From Gnetum montanum (lineage: Eukaryota > Streptophyta > Gnetopsida > Gnetales > Gnetaceae): a DNA stretch of 64,000 bases. The stretch covers positions 1,989,625 to 2,053,624 of the forward strand of contig MNCI01016273.1 in assembly GCA_015680685.1 (NCBI GenBank). The letters are read 5' to 3'. Below, piece by piece: positions 1-9,480 of this stretch. A program made the translations under genes and the position numbers. Numbering within the stretch: the first letter of the stretch is position 1; the number at the start of each line of letters is the position of its first letter. The notes under the pieces are model-generated. The model was not told the DNA's origin. It did no database searches and saw nothing but the letters and a program-made list of their open reading frames with translations.

Positions 1-1128
1 ACACCTTAAAATGTCCATAGGCACTAGAAGGGTTAAATGCAACCCGCACCTATGCAACAAAACACACACATGTTAAGAATGACCCCTATGAGGTATGAAT
101 TCTATGCAACATAAGACACAAGTTAGAAGTACATGGACGGTGAGATGAGACAAATTACAGAAACGATTGTAGATATCAGGATGTGAGGTAACTTACCCTA
201 GGCACAATGAATCCTAATTATTGTGCATGATTAAAGTACCATTAGCCCCTTGCTCCAAGATCAAAATCAAGTCCATACCTTTGATTAATGACATCACATT
301 GTTTCATCCCAATGATAGACAACCATAAGAGCATCATGATAGCAAGGTGTACAATCACTTGGTGTTCTATGCATGGGAGGAGTGATTTGAATTTTTTTTG
401 TAGCACATTTTTCTTGATCTTTTCTATTCTATTTTTCTTCTTTCTTTTCTTTTTCTTCTTTTGCACTTTTTCTTTCCCAACAGTGATCCAAATAAGCCAC
501 CAACCTTTAGGTATGGATGCATGTCTTTCTAGTGGGATCCTTTAGAATAGCATTGAGTTCCTTTATTGAGTGCCTTTCTCACAATGCTTACTTCCATTTT
601 TCATTCGATCTACAAGGATCTTAGTACCACCAAGCTACATGATAGCACATAACAAATGTCACCAAATAGAATACATAAGTCTCCTTGATGTCACACCCTT
701 GTCATTCCCTCTTAGTTCATCACTCTTCACTCTGGGCATAATGAATACAAACTTACTTTAAGTTTTATCCCCAAAGTAAGAACCTCTTATTAATAGAATG
801 GGTGGGTGGATGTTTTGGCCTCACTGTTCAAATAATTAGTCACTTGTGACTTGATAACATAAAAAAACACGTTAACCAATTAGTTACATGAGTATTTTAT
901 TCATAGATGAGATTACCCTCAAAAAGATAAAATGAAAAATTTAAAAATGAATAATTAGAAAACGAAAAAATTTAAAAAATAAAAAAAGGTTGTAAGACCA
1001 AAGAAAAGGAAAACAGTTACTAATTCTACTTGTTAAAATGGGGCGCATCCCCCATAACCAAACCTTTGATCATGAAGAGAATTAATAAATAGAAAATTTA
1101 GATCCATGCATGTTGAAAATATTGGGGT
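1..1128 (-). other. 3' noncoding region of element A
   Basis: This is the reverse complement of the region that follows gag in element B (about 18000-19015). It holds a long T/C-rich tract (about 388-480, purine-rich in element sense) and the box AAGGGTGTGAC (reverse complement of 690-700), which recurs in the same region of C and D and in weaker form in B. Short reading frames here are not shared as proteins between copies, so I call none of them genes. Confidence 0.6.
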
Positions 1129-2532
1129 CTAGTCATATCCAAACCACTGGGTGTCTTTTGGTATGATGGCAGAAATGTACCCAAATTGAGGTTCACACAC
1201 TTGATTAAAGTAGGCATAGTGGGGTAGATTATAAGATGTGGTCATGTGATAAGGAGCTAATCCACTATGGCACTCGGGACCATAAGACAGTATGCAAGGA
1301 TCAATATGTCTCCCCACATTGTTATATTTATTGGGCCATGTGGTTGTTGGAGTATTAATTACTAGCTTGGATAAGGTAATAGGAGGCACTAAGTTTGAAG
1401 AGGAAGGTGCATCACAGTGTTGAGCTTGTGCTGAGTTGGAGAATGTAGTGGTCTCAAAACCATGTTGTCTCTTTCTATGGCCATGCCTAAAGAAAGGATG
1501 CTTCTGATGTTGTGGAGGAATCCTAGTACTATTGACAGTAGTAGCATAAGTAATGTTCATTGGTTGGTGTTGTGGTGCAAAACCTTCTAATACTATTGGT
1601 GGCAATGTAGAAGGAGGTGAAGGATGAGAATATTGAGAGTAAGGAGAACTGTAAGAAACATGAGGTGGTGATCCTATAGGAGAGGACATGGGTTGGTGAT
1701 ACTCAGGAGAGTGATAACGACAAGGTAAAGTAGAGGATGTTGATCTAGTTGGAGAAATAGGATGTTAAACATAATAAGCACTTGGTTTCAGGTGATACAA
1801 AGGGTGAGGCTAGTTTGACAATCGTCTTTCCCACAACTAGGGGTTTTTCCACTGTGGTTGAGCACAATACTTTTATATGAAATATGGATATAGAATTCCT
1901 CCCTAATTCTCATGTAGATGTGATAAGATTGGGCATTGGCCTTTGGGGTGATCATACAGGAAAAATCACATCAATACTTATGATTTGCAATTGAGCCCAT
2001 ATTCTTATTTCCTTTAGTCCTTCTTTTAGATTGTCGAATGGTGTTCTATCCTGTTTCTAGGTTTGGTATCCTCTATTTATTCTAGTTTTCATAGTTATCT
2101 TGTGTGGTTCTCCCTCTAATAATGTTTACATATTCTCCACATTTTTCATGTGCCCACTCCATCATCTTATTAATCTTTGCCTCAATTTCATCTAGTGATT
2201 TTAGTATTGACAAAGATGGGGATGGTTCCACCTCCTCAAGGTGAGTTGATTTCTCCTCTTCATGATTATGGACCTTCCTTATTTTAAGAGTTTGGTCCTA
2301 TTAAGATCTTTCAACATTCTCCCATTTGGCTATTTCTCCTTCTTCTTTTTCTACCCACTCAATAAGCTCTTGAATTTGTTGGGTTCATAGTTCATATAGT
2401 TAACCTAGGGCATACATCCCTAGGGTCTCCCTTATTTCATTACAGAGCCCATCCATGATGTGACACATTAGCCTTTCCTTAAAGAATCCATGGCTTGGGC
2501 ATTTGTTTAACAATGAATAATATCTATTGGCG
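1129..2532 (-). pseudogene. Gag of element A, 3' part, broken
   Basis: Read right to left, the sequence enters Gag at the stretch RYYSLLNKCPSHGF, followed by an MDGL-N-ETLG-like segment shared with B, C and D. It then passes an acidic Glu/Lys-rich linker (about 2180-2370) and ends in a Pro/Ser/Gln-rich tail (1129-1689) with basic residues and the phrase HPFFRHGHRKRQ. The tail matches element B closely through the phrase GRHIDPC but has no counterpart in C or D. Stops and frame shifts lie between the core and the tail. The N-terminal half of Gag present in B (15947-16600) is absent; sequence derived from tRNA-Asp directly abuts the break near 2532. Confidence 0.8.
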
Positions 2533-2610
2533 ATTGAACCCAAGTCACCTACGTGATAGGAATACTATAATTACCTAGGTTCGGTCCTTGGCAATGGCGC
2601 CAATGATGAG
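2530..2610 (-). repeat. Second, decayed PBS/tRNA-Asp unit
   Basis: In element sense this reads as an LTR-tail remnant (CTCATCA), then TGGCGCCATTGCC and the complement of a tRNA-Asp T-arm, then a partial forward copy of tRNA-Asp that has lost part of the D-arm and the acceptor end. It repeats the arrangement of the neighbouring unit at 2611-2735 but carries deletions. It joins gag sequence directly at about 2532. TGGCGCC here is closer to the canonical tRNA-Asp primer site than the copy next to the LTR. Confidence 0.75.
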
Positions 2611-2619
2611 CAGCATCAT

Positions 2620-2694
2620 TGGTGCCATTGCTAGGGATCGAACCCAAGTTGCCTATGTGACAGGCAGGAATACTCACCACTATACTACAATGAC
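2620..2694 (-). tRNA. tRNA-Asp(GTC)-like sequence with encoded CCA, inside element A
   Basis: The minus strand carries a 75-base sequence with full tRNA-Asp organisation. The 5' acceptor strand GTCATTG pairs with CAATGGC (one wobble). The A-box is TAGTATAGTGG, the anticodon loop CTGTCAC (anticodon GTC), and the B-box GGTTCGATCC. Discriminator A and a DNA-encoded CCA close the 3' end. The anticodon stem has one mismatch and one G-T pair, consistent with CpG decay. Nuclear tRNA genes do not encode CCA, and the copy lies beside the primer-binding site of an LTR element that uses tRNA-Asp, so it is most likely a reverse-transcribed primer tRNA, not a working gene. The intact A and B boxes mean Pol III transcription cannot be excluded. 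Confidence 0.8.
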
Positions 2695-2723
2695 CTGGGT
2701 TCGGTCCCCAGCAACAATGCCAA

Positions 2724-3584
2724 CAATGAGCAGTGAGGTACCCCTATGCTCAACCATATGAATACGAGTGTGTACGTGTGATCTGATTGAACTCCATGGA
2801 TGGACTAGTTGTGGCACCTAGATAGTTATATATTGATTACAGTTCACTGTCTTCCCACCTGGACTTGTATTTGCTTTGTCACATATGGTTTAGTCCAAAT
2901 TGAGGTGTATGATGTGGTTACTACTACTATGCTACTCCTAAGTACAATGAGAAATAACTTAATTAAGATAATAAGAAATAGGAAATGAGATATAAGCTAG
3001 CCGAAGTGTAATGAGCATCCATCCTTAATCATTCGTACACATCTTGAACTTCATGTACTACTTTTTGGATTACCAAGCACACATTACTCGAAGCACTACT
3101 CAATATGCTACTGGGTTACCATGTAGTTACACTTAAATGTTCGTGATTGAAGCATACTCATTCTACATTAACAACAAGAGTAGTAGATGACAATAAAAGA
3201 AATATTAAATAAGAAAAAAATAATAAATGAATAATTAAATTAATTGAAAGCTAAGTGAATGTTGCAATGATGGAGTAATCTCAATCTTTATTGTAGATCG
3301 TGTGCATGTCCAAGTACGTCACACTTGAACAAAGGTTTCATACAATTACAAGCATCACACTACATGCATGCACTTGGGAAAAGAATTGAAAACTAACTAA
3401 AAACTAACAAAAGACTCGACCCCAAAAGAATCAAGCCTCTAATGATTCTAATTCCTCCTCCCCATGCTCCTGAGTGCTATATTTATAGGCTAACACAAGA
3501 ATCACAATATCATGTATATGATATCGTACCTAGGCTATGATATCGCGTACCCAATATCGAGGCTTGGCAAACCATGATTCATTA
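2724..3584 (-). repeat. 5' LTR of element A
   Basis: The LTR aligns in reverse complement with the LTRs of element B along its whole length. On the plus strand it opens CAATGAG (consensus TGATGAG) and ends GATTCATTA (consensus GATTCATCA), so both termini have taken a transition. U3 (right part) holds GATATC-type palindromes at 3505-3560 and a TATA box read from TATTTATAGG near 3479-3488. Confidence 0.85.
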
Positions 3585-5592
3585 GACTTCAAAAAAGAAG
3601 AAGAAATTAATTCAACAAGTCAAAGTTCATGGTAATATCAAGTCATATTTATACATGGAAGTATACTAAAGTCAAGTAGAAGAATGGAGAAAAAAGGTAA
3701 TAGTCAAATTTTAAGATAAGACAAAGTCCAAGATCGAATACCAGTGAAGACTAAGTAGCATTTTTGTAAAAAATAGACAAAATCTATGTATATTTGAATT
3801 TTTTTAACATAGGATAAAATAGAAAATTCCATTTATTTTCTTTTAATTAAAATATTAATGGGTATATGTAATTATATAGTGATCCCAATCTTTTATGTCC
3901 CTTCAATTAAGTATAAATCTATGGAAAAAATATGTTGTACATGATACTTCAGTAATAAAATTATTTTAGTTATGAAATTTTATCCATAAGTTTATCATTT
4001 TCATCATTCAACTCATTAACAATTTTCATTTATTATAATTACATTAACAGTTCATCATTTTTAACAATTTCAACTTTCATCAACAATCTCATCAATAATT
4101 TCACACTTCATCTCATCATCAACTCATCAACATCAACAATATCATCAAAGTACCTCAACCAAGTTTATTTCATAACAAATTCAACATTCGAGTTTGGAAG
4201 ATCAAAGGTCATCAAGGTTGTACGATTTAATCTAGCGAGTAATTCAATTCAATTTATTTGATTCATAATCTAAAAATTTTTAGATACATAAAACAACATT
4301 AAAAATCAATTTTTTCAACATCTAAACTCCAAATTCTTCAAAATTTAATTTTTCATTTTACCATGATCTAACCATGACTTCTTGTTATCTCATGGTCTTC
4401 TTAACGTTAAAATATGTGGTCATGATCACTCATGGTCACTAAAAGTATCAACAATGATCCAACCATGACCCATGGTAATTTTTTCAAGATTCATCATATA
4501 GTGTTCTAAAAAAATTAAATAATTTAGTGTGATATTTTTCCAAGTTATATTTGACTAATCAAATATACTTTAATTAAGCTATAATTTTGTAGGCGTATAT
4601 ATCTTTTCACAAGATTTCCAAAAAGCCTAAGATCACCTTAAAACTCTAAATAGTGAAGGAGTTAAAAGCTTCAAAATTTGACACAAAAATTTGATTTTCT
4701 CATGATAATCCATGGTTAGGTCATGATGAACATATTATAACTTATAATATCCTAAATTTTAATTTTTGTTTACCATTTTATTGAATCACAACTCATGGTG
4801 CCCTTATGATCCACTCATGATATCATCAAATTTATTTTTTCATTATTTTTTAAGACCACAACCCATGATCAACTTATGATTTAAAGACCATGACTCATGT
4901 TGTAATACTATGACTTGTGATAAATAAATGTTCAAACATTTTCATCAAATGTTATCAAAATTTGAGAGATTTCATTAAGGAATTCATCCTCCAAATCTCA
5001 ACAATTTTATCTTTTTCTATGATAGATTTTATGATATTATCTCATTAGAGGTTTTGATTAGTCATTTATTTTTTATTTGCTTAAGATTTACTTGGCTCTT
5101 GACTTTACATAATAACCTACTATTCCTATATAGGTTAGGTGCTATAGCATCAATGAAAGTTATGATCAAAATTTGATCATACAAGAAAAATGGAAGAGAC
5201 CCCAAAATTTTTGTCCTTTTCTAGGAATTTAAAAAACTTTCTATGAAGAATGTAAGCTAGAATTGGAGGATGTGGATCACAAGAAGGTGTTATCTGTAGT
5301 TGTCATCCTCTTATTGAACATCCTTAAGACATGAAGATGCCGCAAGAATATTTATTGTTAACCAGCTTAGATAGAGTATTTTTAATCTAGTTCAATGTTG
5401 TTGATGCACTCATCATTAACACTCTTTCTTTTTTCATTATTCTTTTTTTTATCTTTTATGTTTTTGTCACATGTTTTTTCCATCATTCATATCTATTCAT
5501 TTCATGCTTTTTTGGAGTTTCTTTTCATATCTTTATTTTTGTATATGTTTCTTTAATATAAATTTTTCTTATTATGTTTTGAATGTCCCATA
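3585..5592. other. AT-rich intergenic DNA, no gene seen
   Basis: No coding potential or RNA gene is recognisable. About 3960-4160 is rich in ATC/AAC runs. About 4340-4930 is crowded with CATGGT, CATGAC and CATGAT words of unknown origin. A perfect inverted repeat with 10-base arms (TATGATCAAA) lies at 5161-5181. Confidence 0.6.
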
Positions 5593-6025
5593 AAGGTGTT
5601 GTATGATAGGGGACATGAATATTATGTTGCCTTTCAGGGGAATGTTTCGTAGTTCCTATTGTTTTGTTCATGTTTTTGTTATCTTCTCCTTTCATTTCTT
5701 AGTTTTCTATAATTGTATCATGTGTGATGTATTTTGGTGTTTTTATTTCTTTTGTTTATTTTATTTGCAATTTTGGAAGTGTGGCTCAATGTTTTCAATA
5801 GGGTGTTTTGTATTGTACACACGATAGTGTAATATTGTTTTTATGTTTTTCAGTTATGTTTCTCATGCTAACTATGCTACAAGGATGTTGTATTACATAG
5901 GCTATAAATATTATGTTAGGTTTCAGAGGGTTGCTTATTATTCTCTATATTGTCCTTCATTTTCTTTTTTATCTTATTCATTGTTTATTGATTTCTTGTA
6001 ATCGTATCATGTATGATGTATTTGT
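5593..6025. repeat. Diverged ~286-bp tandem duplication
   Basis: About 140 bases at 5593-5735 reappear in altered form at 5879-6025. Shared landmarks in the same order are GTTGTAT, AATATTATGTT, TTTCAG and GTATCATGTRTGATGTATTT. The intervening DNA is T-rich. No open reading frame is conserved between the copies. Confidence 0.6.
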
Positions 6026-6065
6026 TTTATTGTTGTTGTTGTTTCATCATAAGTTAAAATTATAT

Positions 6066-6190
6066 CATGGGTAACAATGAGGTATTAGCCTAGTGGTAAG
6101 ACTCTTGATTTAAAAGCTTCAAGTTATGGGTTTGGTTTGCAATGTTGAGTTATAAATTTCTAACTAAACTTTATAATAGATATTTTTTAG
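6066..6190 (+). repeat. Possible tRNA-derived (SINE-like) head
   Basis: TAGCCTAGTGG (about 6077) fits the Pol III A-box, and GGGTTTGGTTTGC about 45 bases further is a poor B-box. A similar sequence with AAGTTCAAATCTC lies at 7520-7550. Neither has a clear poly(A) tail or flanking duplication, so this is tentative. Confidence 0.2.
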
Positions 6191-7119
6191 GTGAGTTTCT
6201 TTTTTATTCTTAGACTTCTTAAAATGGAAAAAATATAAACTAAGATCATAGCATACATCCATCAAAGCCTTTAAAATAAGAATAGAATATATGAGTAATG
6301 TATGCATCAATGTGTACTTGCATTAAAATCATTTTATGCTTTTTGGACAAGCTCTATTTCTAATTCCACATACATTTTTTAAATGATGATAGACTCTACA
6401 AAGACAATTTTAGAGTAACCAAGTTGTGCAAACTTTTTTAAAAAAATATCTTTCAATGAACTTCCAATTGGGATGCACTCTTTAATTTTCTTTTTCATTA
6501 GAATACATTGATACAGTACACTAGGGAGGTTTTGGACACCATAAAAAAAATTCAATTAAATAGAACATCAAATATATGTGCAACATCTAACATACTAGAT
6601 AGAAAGGGTAAAAAATACAAAAGGAGCCTTTGACAAATTAGATAGAGTGAAAAGACTCAATGCATTAGGGATGCTTGCTTAGGAATTCATCCCTACAATC
6701 AAATTAATAACAAAAGAAAGAAACACTTTTTTAGAAATTCATTTCTCACTAAAGATTGACCATAATTAGTAGTACAAGCAGAATGAAGAAAGAATTAAAT
6801 GAAACAGATGACATCTAGAATTAAAAAGAAGATCTCCCTTGTAGAGACTTGTATTAAATAAGGTTATTTGCACTAAAGCCTCTATCACTCATAAATCTAA
6901 ACCAAAGTTGCAAAAGATGAACCACCTGATTAATATTTAACTAAACCTTTGGAGCTTGAGATATAATTTGGAAATGGATAAGCTAGAGGATCTATGATTT
7001 CTTTGCAATAGTAAGATGATAAATATTTGGATATTCTATTTTCTAAAAAATTATATTGCATCTACACTTCCAAAAATGAAAGATAACAATATATCTAATA
7101 ACATTATTAAGAAATCTAA
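6191..7119. other. AT-rich DNA, no gene seen
   Basis: I find no protein motif or structural RNA here. It may be the 3' flank or tail of the LINE remnant at 7120-7400, which reads toward it. Confidence 0.4.
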
Positions 7120-7400
7120 AATTCATGGAAGTAATAGGTAAAAAGGCAAAAATCTCATCTTGAGATAGCTGACAATTTGGAATAATTTTGCATGCCCAGA
7201 TCTAAGTGTGTTTAGAAAAAGAACATTACCAAAAGACATGCATAAAATCATTTGTAGCTCCAAAAAGAGGACAAACAGGAGTACGAACCCCAAAATGTTC
7301 AAGGTATTCACCAATAGGTAAACCCTAGTAAATAAGACACTAAAGAATCTATTGAATTTTAGGTAAAGTGTTGTTACATTTTACCACGATATAGAGTAGA
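7120..7400 (-). pseudogene. LINE remnant: zinc-binding region downstream of RT
   Basis: Translated on the minus strand, this shows GLPIGEYLEHFGVRTPVCPL followed by FGATNDFMHVFW. That resembles the zf-RVT region (Leu-Pro-x(n)-Leu, then CPLC...H-x-FW-x-C) that follows reverse transcriptase in plant L1-type LINEs. The second cysteine of CPLC is Phe, and several in-frame stops are present. No reverse transcriptase core is recognisable upstream (7400-7650), where other repeat sequence intervenes, so this is a short dead fragment. Confidence 0.6.
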
Positions 7401-7657
7401 AAAGAATAATATAATGCAGAATTCATGGCAAAATATGGTTTGCCCCATTCCATTAAAGTATTAAAGGCCATTTCGTAATGGTTATTTCAAAGTGAACATA
7501 GTGGTGATGGCGGTTCAACTAGGATAAGGTCTTAAGTTCAAATCTCATAGAGAATAAATATTATATTCTCAAAAATTGCTCTATGATATATGTGGTAGGC
7601 CTGATAGTGTTTATTTTATTTGACTAATGTGTAAGATTAGAGGTTCACTTAGTTTTT

Positions 7658-7803
7658 TTAATAGTGACTTGGCTAGAACCATGATGATGTAATCTATTGA
7701 GGCCAAATCATTCCAACTCGTGAATTGGAATTAATAGTGACTTGGCTAGAACCATGATGATGTAATCTATTGAGGCCAAATCATTCCAACTCGTCAATTG
7801 GAA
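7658..7803. repeat. Two 73-bp tandem copies, nearly identical
   Basis: Copies at 7658-7730 and 7731-7803 differ at one base (GTGAATTGG versus GTCAATTGG). This is far less divergence than in the surrounding DNA, so either the duplication is recent or it is an assembly artefact. Confidence 0.9.
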
Positions 7804-9480
7804 AAAAAACCCATTTGGCCCGATCTGCATTTAGGCATTTGAAAAGTTAGTAGACATATTTGGCCAACATGAAGATCAAAGTGGGATAAAACTCATTGCT
7901 CCATTCTCAAAATAAGAGAAACTGAGTTTATCCCAATTTGGACGCCTGCCAGGTGTACCAGCAAAAAACCTCTAACTTTATGGACTAAAAAGTGAAATAA
8001 AGAAAACAACCTTTACGGCACTTTCTAAATGAGATGAATCAAATTTTTCCATTTCATCAAAAGAAAGAAGCATGGGATTAGTTCACGCCATTCACCAAGG
8101 CCAAATTACCCCAGTTCATATTATGGATAACTTACATTTTTTCCATTTTTCATTTCAAAACAAGTAGCGGCATATGATGTTCAAAAAACGCATGAAAATC
8201 AAAATAGAATAAAGGAGATTGGTCAATTTTGCAAAATGAGGCAAAGTTAATTTCTCCTACTTCGGGTTATAAAGAAAACTCAAAATTTACTAAAACACAT
8301 TTGTTCCAATTCATTAATCTGCCAAAGTTACTTTCTACTAGTTCATGTAAATGAAGACACGTGACCAATATTAATTACTATAAGTGAAAGTTTGGCCTTA
8401 ATATGTGTGTCTTAGCTTCAGCACCAGCATCTGACTTCTCTGTCACAAAAATCAAAATGAAAAAATGGCTAGTGAACTTATATGTGAAATGGAATGGAAT
8501 TAATTTCTCCCATTTCAATGATCATACAAAGGAAAAAGTCAAACCAAAATTGGTCAAAGAGCCTTTCTTCATCCCGACTCATGTGGCGCATAAAGCATAA
8601 ACTATGAAAAGGGTAAATTGGTCATTCTCTGAATTATGAAATGGGATAAAACTCATCTAGCCCATTTCACTTGGCTAAATAAGACTTTTCCCATTTCACT
8701 ATTTGGCTAATTAAGACTTTTCCCATTTCAAAATTTGGCTAATTAAGACTTTTCCTATTTCAAAAAGGTTAAGTTTTTTCTGTTACACAAAGTTTGAAAT
8801 GAAACAATTTTCATTTTTCCCAATGGAAAAAGTCCAGTTAATCCCAATTTAAGTGACCAGTATTTTCTAAAACAAAAAAAAGAAAGAGACCAATGACTTC
8901 TAGCATGAAAATTCAAAATGAAAAAGAGGTCATTTTCTCCATCTCCAAAATGGGATAAAACTCAATTGGCCCATTTCACTATTTGGCCAATTCACAATTC
9001 ACCCATTTAAAAAAAGGTGACATATTTCAACTCGTGCGATTTAAAATCGGATAGGAACTCTAGCTAGAATACAATGATGAATTTTAGAATTGTCTTACAT
9101 AGTCCAAATAAAGGTGATTACTCAAGAAACGAAAAACAAAATGATCTATGTCCCATGGCATAAAATGGGAAAAGTGCATTCTACTCCATTTTATTAACAT
9201 GGCATTGTACAGAATGAAGAAAATGTCATTTCTCCCACTCTACAATTGGGAGAAAATTATATTATCCTAATTTGAGTAAAAAAATAGAAGTGAACATGAA
9301 CTGAAGTGGGAAGACTGGTCATTATTTCACTTCCTATATTGGTTAAGATCCATTTTTCCAGCATGTTGCCAAGATTTTAAAGATAAAATGGCTTATACTT
9401 AAGAAAAGTGGGGTTCATAGTATGTTGATGAAGAGGCTTAATGACTAAATTGAAAGGCCACTCAAAGAAGATTGCATTTT
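7804..9480. repeat. Unclassified repeat built from TGGGATAAAACTCA-type phrases
   Basis: The words CCCATTT/AAATGGG and TGGGATAAAACTCA recur on both strands. At 7882-7895 and 7923-7935 the phrase forms an inverted repeat (right arm TGAGTTTATCCCA). Three copies of a 32-bp unit starting TTGGCTAA lie at 8671-8766. The phrase returns near 8640 and 8947. No protein or transposon signature is visible, and I cannot assign it to a known satellite or element. Confidence 0.5.

Larger units (their letters stand above)
1..3584 (-). mobile_element. Element A: gag-only LTR retrotransposon, 3' end outside the window
   Basis: Its 5' LTR is at the right (2724-3584), followed leftward by a primer-binding region, a 3' part of gag, and noncoding sequence that leaves the window at base 1. 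The left edge matches element B near 19015 in reverse complement, so only B's last ~1 kb of internal sequence plus the 3' LTR is missing. No protease, reverse transcriptase or integrase is seen. Compared with B, about 0.7 kb of 5' gag is missing, and tRNA-derived sequence stands in its place. The expected target duplication at the right edge would be GACTT (3585-3589); its partner cannot be seen. Family membership rests on LTR ends, Gag and 3' similarity to B. Confidence 0.85.

Noticed and set aside
2620-2694. Functional nuclear tRNA-Asp gene
   Set aside because: It encodes CCA, has an imperfect anticodon stem and sits in an inverted cassette beside a tRNA-Asp primer site, so a primer-derived copy is more likely. 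Transcription is not excluded.
5603-5827. Hydrophobic 74-residue frame
   Set aside because: It is T-rich low-complexity DNA within a diverged duplication; the frame is not kept in the second copy.
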